A stretch of 64,000 nt of DNA, taken from the NCBI GenBank assembly GCA_050789255.1, contig JBOZRQ010000060.1, forward strand, positions 328,035 through 392,034, read 5' to 3'. Below are positions 47,464 to 55,549 of this stretch, piece after piece (position 1 is the stretch's first letter; each line of letters opens with the position of its first letter). The stretch is from JBOZRQ01 sp050789255. Its GTDB lineage: Bacteria; Bacillota; Sulfobacillia; Symbiobacteriales; Symbiobacteriaceae. The notes under the pieces were generated by a model. The model was not told where the DNA came from. It made no database searches and saw nothing but the letters and a program-made list of their open reading frames with translations. A program made the position numbers and the translations under genes.

Positions 47464-49017
47464 ATGCGCAAGTTTATGGCAACGCTGGTGGCGGCGGCGG
47501 TTCTTGGCGCGGCCGTGCCGGTTCGGGCGGGAGCCCCGGTCCCAACCGATCTCACGGGCCACTGGGCCCGGACCTACGTGGAGTCCGGCGTTTCTGCAGG
47601 CTATGTTGCGGGGTATCCGGACGGGACGTTTAAGCCGGACCGGTCCATCTCCCGAGCTGAGTTCTTCAAGCTGCTGACCGGCGCCCTGCGCAAGGGCGGC
47701 ATTGAGGCGCCTACCGCGTTCACCGACACCGACCACTGGAGCTTCCAGCAGGGCACGATCCAGGCGGCAGTGGGAGCCGGGCTGCTCTTGCCGGAGGATT
47801 ATGGGAATCGGCTCAGCCCCGACACGCCAATCAGCCGGAGGGAGATCGTGCTGGCCTCGGTGCGCGCCCTGGGCAAGGAGGCGTTGGTGGGCACGCAGAA
47901 CGCTGTGCTGACCGCCAGCGACGCATCGAGCTACGCGGCCTGGCTGAAGAGCTGGGCAGCGGTGGCGGTCGGTGACGGGATCCTGGGCGGTTACCCGGAC
48001 GGGTCGCTGGGCCTGAACCGGACCGCCACCCGGGCCGAGGCGCTGGTGATGGTGCAGCGGATTCTCAGCAAGGCGACCATGGAGTTGACCGAGTTTGAGA
48101 CTGCCTACCGGCCCGGCATGGTCCGCCACCCCGGGGAAGGGGAGCCCGCCTGGTACTTTGATGGCCCGGCGACGCTCCGGCCGACCCTGACCAACGGTTC
48201 GCAGAGGTATACCTTCACCGAGGATGCCTGGGGCTTCTCGCTGATGCCGGCGCCCGGCGGCGCCCTCTGGGTGGGCTATGTGGTAAACGGTCCAAACAGT
48301 GGGACCTACGGGGTGCTCGCACGGCTGGCGGGCGGCAACCTGACCGAGGTGGCTCGCTATGAGAACCGGTCGCCGCGCCTTCTGGCCGTCGACGAGAGCG
48401 GCCGCCTCTGGTTCAGCGACGCCCGGGAGACGCTGATGCTGGCCGACCGCCAGGGGAAGATCGTCGCCAGCCATGCTGTAGGCGTGGTGGAGCAGGCCGA
48501 CCTGGCCTGGGACGGGACGCTGTGGGCCTTCGGCATGCAGGATTCCCGCGCGTTCAAGCTCATCAAGGTCACCCCGGACGGACAGGTTGTCGTGACGGAG
48601 GGCCAGAACCAGGTGTGGGAGAACGTGATCTCCGTCTCGGCGGGCGAGGACGGCTCGGTCTGGCTGCTGACGAACCTTTGGAACCCCGAAGCAGGCTACC
48701 TGGAGGCCCGGCAGTACGTGGATGGCAAGGAGGTCCGCCGCCTGCCCCTGCTGAACCGGAACACCTCGGGCAGCGACTACGCCGGCGGTCAGGTGGTGGG
48801 CCGCTCCGGTCCCTACCTGTGGGTTCTGAGCATGCGCAAGGTCGACCCTGTGACCGCCGCGATGTCCGGCCTCTACAAGTTCGACCTGAACTCGGGCGCC
48901 TTTACCCCGCTGGTCGCCCCTCGCTCGGTGTCGGGCGGCTACGGCGTCCTGCCGGCCCCGGGCTCCGGTGCGCTCCTGCTGGACCAGGCCGGCAAGTTCT
49001 GGCGGATCCTCCCATAA
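47464..49017 (+). CDS. SLH-domain surface protein with beta-propeller-like C-terminus
   Basis: A 517-residue cell-surface protein. After a signal peptide (residues 1-25) come three S-layer homology repeats (about 28-200), with GYPDGTFKPDRSISRAEFFK in the first and GGYPDGSLGLNRTATRAEAL in the third; SLH domains bind pyruvylated wall polymers. The rest (about 230-517) has repeated WxFD/LWFSD/LWAFG strands like a Vgb- or NHL-type propeller. It follows the secreted protease by 82 bp and may share its transcript. AAGGAGGG precedes ATG 47464. Confidence 0.87.
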   Translation: MRKFMATLVAAAVLGAAVPVRAGAPVPTDLTGHWARTYVESGVSAGYVAGYPDGTFKPDRSISRAEFFKLLTGALRKGGIEAPTAFTDTDHWSFQQGTIQAAVGAGLLLPEDYGNRLSPDTPISRREIVLASVRALGKEALVGTQNAVLTASDASSYAAWLKSWAAVAVGDGILGGYPDGSLGLNRTATRAEALVMVQRILSKATMELTEFETAYRPGMVRHPGEGEPAWYFDGPATLRPTLTNGSQRYTFTEDAWGFSLMPAPGGALWVGYVVNGPNSGTYGVLARLAGGNLTEVARYENRSPRLLAVDESGRLWFSDARETLMLADRQGKIVASHAVGVVEQADLAWDGTLWAFGMQDSRAFKLIKVTPDGQVVVTEGQNQVWENVISVSAGEDGSVWLLTNLWNPEAGYLEARQYVDGKEVRRLPLLNRNTSGSDYAGGQVVGRSGPYLWVLSMRKVDPVTAAMSGLYKFDLNSGAFTPLVAPRSVSGGYGVLPAPGSGALLLDQAGKFWRILP

Positions 49018-49022
49018 GGACA

Positions 49023-49060
49023 CGAAGAGGGCGCCGCCACGATCTGTGGGGGCGCCTTCG
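49023..49060. terminator. Terminator between convergent genes
   Basis: CGAAGAGGGCGCCGCCAC pairs with GTGGGGGCGCCTTCG (two small internal loops), followed on the plus strand by TAGTTATTTT. It lies between the SLH gene and the S9 peptidase gene. Confidence 0.83.
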
Positions 49061-49063
49061 TAG

Positions 49064-51076
49064 TTATTTTGCCAGGTAGTGGCGGAACCAGGCGAGGGTC
49101 CGCTCGTACCGGTCCAACCTGTGTTTGGGCTTGGCGAGGGCGTGGAAGTCGCCGGGGTAGCGAATGTGGACCACCGGCGCCTTGCCGATGCGCCGGAGCG
49201 CCAGGTAGAACTGCTCCGCCTGCTCAATGGGGCAGCGCAGGTCGCTCTCGCCGCATACCACCATGGTTGGGGTCGTTACCTGGTCGGCGTAGCGAATGGG
49301 GGAGCGGGAGAGCAGGTTCTCCTCGCCCTCCTTGGACCAGGGGTTGCCCCCGCCGTGCCACTGGATCATCCAGGGAATATCGGTCGTGCCGACAGCGTTG
49401 TGCCGGTTCACGACCGGGGCGCCGGCGATGGCGGCCTTGAAGCGCCCTGTCTGAGTAACCATCCAGCAGGTCATGTATCCGCCGTAACTCCATCCCATTA
49501 CTCCCAGGCGCTCGGGGTCGGCAATGCCCATCTCGATCACCTTGTCGAGCCCGGCCTGGATGTCCTGGTAGTCCTTGCCGCCCCAGTCCCGTATGACCGC
49601 CGTGGCGAACCCCTGGCCATAGGTCTGGCTGCCCCTCGGGTTGGTGTAGACCACGGCGAACCCGGCGCTGGCGAGGGTCTGGAACTGCACAACCAGCCCG
49701 GTTCCATATGCGGCGTGGGGACCACCGTGAATCGAGAGCACGGTCGGGTAGCGCCTGCCCGGTTCATAGCCCACCGGCTTGATCAACCAGCCGTCGATGG
49801 GCCAGCCGTCGGCGCCGCTGTATGTAAAGCGCTCCGGGCGGACCAGGTCGAAATCCAGGGCCATGGCGCCGTGGTCTGTCAGTTTTCGCTCCTCGCCGCT
49901 ACGCAAGATGAAGAGCTCGTCGGGGGTGACACCATCGCCGATCAGCATGGCGGCCGTGCCGTCGGCAGCGACGCTGAAGTCGGTCACGGTCCGGTCCTCG
50001 CCGCTGGTCAGCCTGGTGGGGGTGCTGCCATCGACCGGGAAGTAGAACAGGTGAGAGTCGCCCCGGTCGCCGACAAGGGTGTAGACGCCCTGGGAATCGG
50101 CCGCCCAGTGATGAACCACCAGGGGGAGGTTGCGCAGGTCGGAGGTGGTGTAAGGGCCCACCGGCCGGTCCAGCTGGGCCGACAGGCTGACCGCCTTCGT
50201 GTCGCCGAGGGTGAGCAGCATCAGATGGAAGCTGGTGGAACCGGCGTGCTGGTTCTCATGCCCGGCGAAGATCAGGAACCGCCCATCTGGAGAAACCAGC
50301 GGCTGGAACACCAGCCCGGGATTCTCGTAGATGAGGGCTGCCTCTCCGGTCGCTACATCAAACCGCCAGATGTCGGATCGGTTGAAGTTATCGGCATCGT
50401 CGCGGCGAAGGGCCGTGCAGATGACCGACTTGGAGTCGGGGGTCCAGGTGGGGCCGGTGTGGTCAAAGTCGCCGGCGGTGATCTGGCGGGCCGGCCCGGA
50501 GCCGTCGGCGGGCACGACGAAGACGTGGGTGCGCTTGTCCCCATAGAACCCGACGCCATCCAGGCGGAACTTGAGCCGGGTGATCACTTTGACCCCGCCG
50601 GGCTCATCGGCGGTTTGCTCTGCCCGGGTCCGGTCGCCTTCAGGGGCGCCGGGGTAGGGCTCCCAGCCGGATGGCTTGTCGAAGAGCGAGGCGGTAAAGG
50701 CGATAAACTTGCCGTCGGGCGACCAGATTGGGGCGCCGCCCGGCTTCTGGCTGGTCAGCACAAGGGACGCCTCGCCGCCGTTCACAGCGATCACGTGGAG
50801 TTGCGGCTTTCCCGTCCGGTCCGAGATGAAAGCGATGCGGGTGCCGTCGGGGGACCAGTGCGGCGCCCGGTCGCTGCCCTCGACGGGGCTCGTCAGAGCC
50901 CGGGGTGCGGCGCCCCTTGTAGGCGCAAGCCAGATCGTGTCGCGGCTCTTGGTCGTCTGCGGATCCACCGTGGTGACGACGTAGGCCACCAAAGTGCCGT
51001 CAGGGGAGATCTGCGGGTCGCTCAGGGGCGTAAAGCAGAGCAGGTCCTTCGGGGTTACAGGCCGTTTTGCGGACAT
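49064..51076 (-). CDS. S9 family prolyl-oligopeptidase-like peptidase
   Basis: A 670-residue cytoplasmic peptidase of the acylaminoacyl-peptidase/DPP type. The N-terminal 400 residues form a TolB/WD-like propeller with repeats such as HWSPDGTRIAFISDRTGK and PIWSPDGKFIAFTAS. The alpha/beta-hydrolase domain has the triad S530 (GWSYGGYM), D612 (GESDLRCP) and H645 (GDFHAL). It has no signal peptide, so it acts on short peptides inside the cell. It is a single-gene unit between terminators; AAGAGGTG precedes ATG 51076. Confidence 0.92.
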   Translation of the reverse strand: MSAKRPVTPKDLLCFTPLSDPQISPDGTLVAYVVTTVDPQTTKSRDTIWLAPTRGAAPRALTSPVEGSDRAPHWSPDGTRIAFISDRTGKPQLHVIAVNGGEASLVLTSQKPGGAPIWSPDGKFIAFTASLFDKPSGWEPYPGAPEGDRTRAEQTADEPGGVKVITRLKFRLDGVGFYGDKRTHVFVVPADGSGPARQITAGDFDHTGPTWTPDSKSVICTALRRDDADNFNRSDIWRFDVATGEAALIYENPGLVFQPLVSPDGRFLIFAGHENQHAGSTSFHLMLLTLGDTKAVSLSAQLDRPVGPYTTSDLRNLPLVVHHWAADSQGVYTLVGDRGDSHLFYFPVDGSTPTRLTSGEDRTVTDFSVAADGTAAMLIGDGVTPDELFILRSGEERKLTDHGAMALDFDLVRPERFTYSGADGWPIDGWLIKPVGYEPGRRYPTVLSIHGGPHAAYGTGLVVQFQTLASAGFAVVYTNPRGSQTYGQGFATAVIRDWGGKDYQDIQAGLDKVIEMGIADPERLGVMGWSYGGYMTCWMVTQTGRFKAAIAGAPVVNRHNAVGTTDIPWMIQWHGGGNPWSKEGEENLLSRSPIRYADQVTTPTMVVCGESDLRCPIEQAEQFYLALRRIGKAPVVHIRYPGDFHALAKPKHRLDRYERTLAWFRHYLAK

Positions 51077-51163
51077 TAGGCACCTCTTGATAGGTGGCTG
51101 CTAAGTTCTTCGGCCTCTGTGAAATTAATTCCGTTACTTAGCTATATTCACACAAAACGATAA

Positions 51164-51188
51164 GCGCCCCCGATGGTGGCGGGGGCGC
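51164..51188 (-). terminator. Terminator of the polysaccharide deacetylase gene
   Basis: On the minus strand a 9-bp stem GCGCCCCCG / CGGGGGCGC encloses a 7-nt loop and is followed by TTATCGTTTTG. Confidence 0.8.
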
Positions 51189-51197
51189 CCGTTTCTG

Positions 51198-52109
51198 CTA
51201 TGGCTTGCAGGTAAGCAGTTCGCTGACGGTCACCAGGTTGTAGCCCTTCTCCCGGAGCATGGGGATCGCCTGGTCGGAAGAGATGGCCGAGTCGGGCACG
51301 TTCAGGTGCATCAGCACGATGGACCCGTTCTTGCTCTTCTCCGTGATCCGCTTGACCAGGGTCTCCACCGGCGGGAACTGCCAGTCGAGGGTGTCCACAT
51401 CCCAGTAGACGCTGTAGCTGTAGCCAGCTTGGCGGACCAGGCGCCGCTCCGCGTCATCGAAGGCGCCATAGGGCTCCCGGAAGAGCGGCCTAGTCTCCTT
51501 GCCGGTCACCTTCTTGATCGCATCCTCGCCCTTTTTGATCTCGTCCAGCACCTCGGTGGGAGGCAGCTTGGTGAGGTCGGGGTGGCTGTATGTGTGGTTG
51601 GCGATCTCATGGCCCTCGGCGGCGATGCGCTTGGCCAGGTCGGGGTACTTCTCGACCCACTTGCCGGTCAGGAAGAAGGTGGAGGTGACCCCGTGCTTCT
51701 TCAGGACGTCGAGGATGGCTTCGGCGCCGTCGGCGCCCGACCCGGCGTCGTAGGTAAGGGCGATCATCTTACAGGAGCGGTCGCCGCTGACGACCAGCTT
51801 GGAGGGTTCGCCCTCGGGCAGGCTCGGGAGCGGCTTGGTTGGCTCGGGTTTTGGTGGCTCGGGCTTGGCCGGTTCCGGCTCGGTGACAACCGGGGGCGTG
51901 GTGACGGGAACGGAGGGCTCCGGTTCGCTCGGGCGCTCGACCGCAGGGGGCGCCGCCGGTTCAGGCGGGGCGGCGCCCGCCGGCCAGCAGGCGACGGAGA
52001 GCAGGCTGACGATCAGAAGGCCCGTGAAGACGGACAGGACTCTCCGGTATTGGCGGTTGCGTGGGTCACGTGTGTGCGCCACTGGCGGCTGGGGGTCGGT
52101 GCTTTGCAT
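51198..52109 (-). CDS. Membrane-anchored polysaccharide deacetylase (NodB domain)
   Basis: A 303-residue envelope enzyme likely to remove N-acetyl groups from peptidoglycan or another glycan. It has a cytoplasmic basic segment, one membrane helix (about residues 22-42), a long Pro/Glu/Lys linker (about 45-105) and a NodB domain. The metal motif HTYSH and the first motif TYDAGSGAD are present; the usual TFDDG reads TYDAG, as in PdaC-like branches. I chose ATG 52109 with GGGGGG upstream. It lies downstream of the ABC exporter genes on the same strand. Confidence 0.88.
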   Translation of the reverse strand: MQSTDPQPPVAHTRDPRNRQYRRVLSVFTGLLIVSLLSVACWPAGAAPPEPAAPPAVERPSEPEPSVPVTTPPVVTEPEPAKPEPPKPEPTKPLPSLPEGEPSKLVVSGDRSCKMIALTYDAGSGADGAEAILDVLKKHGVTSTFFLTGKWVEKYPDLAKRIAAEGHEIANHTYSHPDLTKLPPTEVLDEIKKGEDAIKKVTGKETRPLFREPYGAFDDAERRLVRQAGYSYSVYWDVDTLDWQFPPVETLVKRITEKSKNGSIVLMHLNVPDSAISSDQAIPMLREKGYNLVTVSELLTCKP

Positions 52110-52137
52110 GGTACAGGTCCCCCCCAAGAGGGTTGAA

Positions 52138-52947
52138 TTACCCCGCTCGCCAGTCCAGTTTGCGCTGCACCAGCACCAGGAAGGCGAGCGAGTACGCGGC
52201 CAGGATCAGAACATCGTACGCCAGGCCCGTCCCGAAGTTGCCAGAAAGCGCCGTTCGGAACGCGTCGGCGACGTATGTAGTGGGGAATACGACAGCCAGC
52301 CAACGGAGCAGCGACGGCATCTGATCAAGCGGGATGATCGTGGGGGAGAGGAAGGTGACGAAGCCCATGAAGATGTTGGCCGCCACGTTGGCCGTTTGGC
52401 CGTCCTTGGCCCAGGCGCCGATGAAGGCGCCGAACCCGGCCACCGACAGCGCTGCCACCGGAATCACCGCCAGCAGTACCGGAACGCCGGCCACGGGCAG
52501 GTTCAGCATCCACGTGCCAACGAGATAGATGCCGGCGAGGCCCGGCAGGGCGAAGATGAGGGAGACGGAGAGCATCGCCAGGACCAGCGCCAGCTTCGGC
52601 ACCGGCAGCGCCGCCCAGTAGTCGAAGTCACGGTTGTGGCGGCCCCAGCCGATCCGGTTGATCAGCATCATGGTGGGGCCGTAGACCAGGGAGGTGGTCA
52701 GGTTGCCGCCGAGCAGGAAGACGGCCCGCTCCGGGGTGACATCGCCCCAAGCAAATTTGAACAGAAAGAGCATGCCCAGGGGCATGAAACCGCCGAAGAA
52801 GACGTGGATCACCCAGGTGGTGCGGTACTCGGCCAGCATCACCCGGAGCAGGCCCAGGTAGTGGCCGATCGATGTGATGGCGGTCTGTGCGGTTGGCGGA
52901 AACGGCGCTGCGGCCATCACAGATTCGACGTGATTCGACCTAACCAA
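52138..52947 (-). CDS. ABC-2 type transporter permease
   Basis: A 269-residue integral membrane protein with six hydrophobic segments and the ABC-2 C-terminal pattern FLSPTIIPLDQMPSLLRWLA and FPTTYVADAFRTAL. It should form the channel of an exporter with the ATPase encoded just upstream, which it overlaps by 8 bp. It is the third gene of the tetR-ATPase-permease operon. The substrate is probably a drug or lipid-like compound controlled by the TetR protein. Confidence 0.88.
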   Translation of the reverse strand: MVRSNHVESVMAAAPFPPTAQTAITSIGHYLGLLRVMLAEYRTTWVIHVFFGGFMPLGMLFLFKFAWGDVTPERAVFLLGGNLTTSLVYGPTMMLINRIGWGRHNRDFDYWAALPVPKLALVLAMLSVSLIFALPGLAGIYLVGTWMLNLPVAGVPVLLAVIPVAALSVAGFGAFIGAWAKDGQTANVAANIFMGFVTFLSPTIIPLDQMPSLLRWLAVVFPTTYVADAFRTALSGNFGTGLAYDVLILAAYSLAFLVLVQRKLDWRAG

Positions 52948-53878
52948 GTTTCACGCCTCCTCCCAGTTGCAGATAGACATCCTCCAGGGACGGGGTCAAG
53001 ATCCGGAAATCGTCCAGGGAGTCGAGCCCGATCTGCGCCAGGACCCGGTCGATGGCGCCACGGGCGCCCTCCCGGTGGCAGAGCACCGACCAGTGCTGCC
53101 GGGTGAGGGACCGGACGTCGCCGAGCTCCTCGAGCAGCTGGGTGAAGCCGTTAGGGTCGGCCTTGAACTGCAGCTCCAGGCGCACACGCTGGTCGACCTG
53201 GCCCTTCAGGTCGCCGGGGGTCCCGAGGGCCATGAGGCGCCCGTGGTTGATGATGCCAACCCGGCCGATCACCCGCTCTGCCTCCAGCACGTTGTGGGTG
53301 ACCAGGATGATCGTGGTGCCCTGGGTGTTCAGTTTTTGCAGCTTATCCCAGACAAGGCGCCGGACCTGGGGGTCCAGTTCGTTGGTGGGCTCGTCGAAGA
53401 TCATGACCGGGCGCAGGCCGATGATCGCCACGGCCACGCCGATCAGCTTGCGCTGGCCGCCCGAGAGCCGGCGGATCTGGCGGCCCCGCATGCCCGTCAG
53501 TCCGAATTCCTCCAGGAGGTCGTTTGCCTGGCGGCGGGCCTCGGCGGAGGTAAGGCCCCGGAAGCGTGCGGTGTGAAAGAGCGCCTCCTCGGGGTAGAGA
53601 TCCCACAGCGCCCCGGTGTGCTGGGGCTGCAGGGAGACGTACTGGGGCAGGAGGTCCGGCCGCTTGACCACATCCATGCCGAACAGTTTGATCGCGCCGG
53701 AGGTGGGGGCGAGCAGGCCGGAGATCTGGCCCACCAGGGTGGACTTGCCTGCCCCGTTGGGGCCCAGCAGGCCGAAGATCTCTCCCTCGTAGATCTCGAA
53801 GGTCAGCCCGTCGTTGGCCTTGCGGTCGGAGCCGCGGTAGACCTTGGTCAGGTTCTCGATTTGGTAGATGGCAGCCAT
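52940..53878 (-). CDS. ABC exporter ATPase
   Basis: A 312-residue ATPase of the DrrA/CcmA group. It has Walker A GLLGPNGAGKST (about residues 38-49), signature IRRLSGGQRKL, Walker B MIFDEPTNELD and a C-terminal domain of about 90 residues typical of drug exporters. ATG 53878 is my choice; GTG 53890 overlaps the tetR stop (GTGA) and is also possible. Confidence 0.9.
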   Translation of the reverse strand: MAAIYQIENLTKVYRGSDRKANDGLTFEIYEGEIFGLLGPNGAGKSTLVGQISGLLAPTSGAIKLFGMDVVKRPDLLPQYVSLQPQHTGALWDLYPEEALFHTARFRGLTSAEARRQANDLLEEFGLTGMRGRQIRRLSGGQRKLIGVAVAIIGLRPVMIFDEPTNELDPQVRRLVWDKLQKLNTQGTTIILVTHNVLEAERVIGRVGIINHGRLMALGTPGDLKGQVDQRVRLELQFKADPNGFTQLLEELGDVRSLTRQHWSVLCHREGARGAIDRVLAQIGLDSLDDFRILTPSLEDVYLQLGGGVKLG

Positions 53879-53886
53879 GGTGGGGT

Positions 53887-54501
53887 TCACTCCTCGTGCC
53901 GGCCCGTGGGGCCAAAGATGCGCAGCCCGTAGTCGATGATGCGCTCCCAGATGCAGTCGTCGGCGGGGGTGATCAGGACCAGACCGGTGCCCATGAGCCA
54001 GGAGAAGTAGTTCCAGGCGATCAGGTAGGGATCGCCCGGGCCCAGTTCGCCGGCTTCCTGCCCGGCCCGGATGACCGGGACCAGGTCGGTGGTCAGGGCG
54101 CTCGAGTAGCCGTACAGGTCCTGGGCCAGGTCGGTGAACCGATCGCGGTGGGTCAGGACATACTGGGTGAGGCGCAGGTAGCCTTCCTGCTTAGGTGTGT
54201 CCCGCACCTGGCGGACCACGGTCCGGCGGATGCGCTCCAGTGGGGTGCCTTCGCCTGCCAGGGCCTCCCGGAAGACGGAGAGGTGGTAGGGGAGCGGCTC
54301 CCGCAGAGCGGCCTCAAAGAGCGCCTCCTTGGTTGGGAAGTAGAGGAAGACCGTGCCGTGACTGACCCCGGCGGCCTTTGCCACCTCGGAGATATTGGTC
54401 TGGGAGAAGCCATGCTTGACGAACAGGGGGATGGCCGCATCGAGAATCGCCTTGCGCCGCTCCGCCCGAATCGCTTCGTTCTGCGCCTTGGACCTGGGCA
54501 T
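53887..54501 (-). CDS. TetR-family transcriptional repressor
   Basis: A 204-residue regulator. The N-terminal HTH spans about residues 15-60 (AAIPLFVKHGFSQTNISEVA and AAGVSHGTVFLYFPTKEALF), followed by a helical ligand-binding domain. It probably represses its own operon, which includes the ABC exporter immediately downstream, through the palindrome at 54517-54542. I chose ATG 54501 with GAGGCGATG upstream; the frame is open to 54558 but that part contains the operator. Confidence 0.88.
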   Translation of the reverse strand: MPRSKAQNEAIRAERRKAILDAAIPLFVKHGFSQTNISEVAKAAGVSHGTVFLYFPTKEALFEAALREPLPYHLSVFREALAGEGTPLERIRRTVVRQVRDTPKQEGYLRLTQYVLTHRDRFTDLAQDLYGYSSALTTDLVPVIRAGQEAGELGPGDPYLIAWNYFSWLMGTGLVLITPADDCIWERIIDYGLRIFGPTGRHEE

Positions 54502-54516
54502 CGTCTCATCGCCTCG

Positions 54517-54568
54517 TTTTATGACTGACTCGTAAGTCATAATAAAACTTGGACCCATTGGGTGTCAA
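54517..54568 (-). promoter_or_regulatory. Promoter and operator of the tetR-ABC operon
   Basis: On the minus strand TTGACA (54568-54563) and TATTAT (54544-54539) are 18 bp apart. An inverted repeat TTATGACT-8 bp-AGTCATAA (54519-54542) begins within the -10 element and extends downstream, the typical place for a TetR operator. Confidence 0.8.
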
Positions 54569-54575
54569 GAGGGGG

Positions 54576-54624
54576 AAAAGCAAAATATAGAGACCGGGCT
54601 GGGTTTTTAGCCCAGCCCGGTCTC
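54576..54624 (-). terminator. Terminator downstream of clpP
   Basis: On the minus strand a 14-bp stem GAGACCGGGCTGGG / CCCAGCCCGGTCTC with a 7-nt loop is followed by TATATTTTGCTTTT. It lies about 270 bp after clpP, beyond the intergenic repeat element. Confidence 0.85.
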
Positions 54625-54654
54625 AGGTTCATACTCCGGCCTTGTCTGGCGGGA

Positions 54655-54893
54655 CTGGGGCATGACAACGGCCGCGGACTTTTCGGCGTTTCACTCCTTT
54701 TCGTCCCCCGCACGGCCCCGCCGCGTTGCGGCGCCGTGCTCGGGATGCGCGGAGTACGCTGATTCTAAGGCAATCGCGGATGACTGAGGGATTCGGTCCA
54801 GGTGGAAAATTAATATATTTGACGTGGTATGTTCACCTGGTCATCCGCGATCTGACCGGAAATCTGCGTCATCAGCGCATCCGCGGCAGAAGT
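54655..54893 (-). repeat. Palindromic intergenic repeat element, copy A
   Basis: About 240 bp, matched by copy B at 63612-63865 in the opposite window orientation. Read along clpP, it starts 3-5 bp after the stop codon with CTGCCGCGGATGCGC. It continues with degenerate ATCAGCG/ATCCGCG units, an AT-rich centre flanked by CCAGGT and ACCTGG, the inverted CGCGGATGA/TCATCCGCG arms, and ends in a GC-rich hairpin (CACGGC..GCCGTG) with GGGGGACGAAAAGG and GTGAAACGCCGAAA. No ORF is present. Whether it moves or acts in RNA is unknown. Confidence 0.8.
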
Positions 54894-54896
54894 TCC

Positions 54897-55505
54897 CTAT
54901 GCCTTCTTCACCTTGAGGGAGCCCGGTTCCACGACCTCGTCCACCAGGCCGTACTCCTTGGCGTCGGCGGCGGAGAGCCAGCGGTCGCGCTCGGTGTCGG
55001 CCTTGACCCGCTCGAGCGGCTGCCCGCTGTGCTTGGCGATGATGGACGCCAGACGCTCTTTGGTGTCCAGGAGCTCCCGGGCGGTCAGCTCAATGTCGGT
55101 CACCTGGCCGCCAATGCCGCCCTGGACCCAGGGCTGGTGGATCATGACCCGGGCGTTGGGCAGGGCGAAGCGGGTGCCGGTGCCGGCGGTCAGGAGGAGG
55201 GCGCCCATGCTGGCGGCGAGGCCCACGGCGTAGGTGTTCACCTTGGGTCCCACGTGCTGCATGGTGTCGTAGATGCCCAGGCCCGCCGAGGTGGAGCCGC
55301 CCGGCGAATTGATGTACATGTGGATCTCCTTGTCGGGGTCGTCGCTCTCCAGGAAGAGCAGCTGGGCGATGATGGAGTTGGCGACATCGTCATCGATCGC
55401 GGTGCCCAGGAAGATGATGCGGTCCTTGAGGAGCCGGGAATAGATGTCGTAGGAGCGCTCGCCCCGGTTGGTCTGCTCGATCACCATTGGCACAAGGTAG
55501 CTCAT
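54897..55505 (-). CDS. clpP: ATP-dependent Clp protease proteolytic subunit
   Basis: The serine protease subunit of the Clp complex, 202 residues, forming a double heptameric ring that works with ClpX or ClpC. The triad is S99 (GLAASMGALL), H123 (VMIHQPW) and D173 (TERDRWLS). PVVIEQTNRGERSYDIYSRLL-like N-terminal loops and INSPGGSTSAGL are present. ATG 55505 has GGGGAGGA upstream. No clpX or tig gene is adjacent. The stop codon is followed by the repeat element and then a terminator. Confidence 0.96.
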   Translation of the reverse strand: MSYLVPMVIEQTNRGERSYDIYSRLLKDRIIFLGTAIDDDVANSIIAQLLFLESDDPDKEIHMYINSPGGSTSAGLGIYDTMQHVGPKVNTYAVGLAASMGALLLTAGTGTRFALPNARVMIHQPWVQGGIGGQVTDIELTARELLDTKERLASIIAKHSGQPLERVKADTERDRWLSAADAKEYGLVDEVVEPGSLKVKKA

Positions 55506-55549
55506 GGTAGAGTCCTCCCCGAAATCATTGATTCACCCATGCAATGTCT

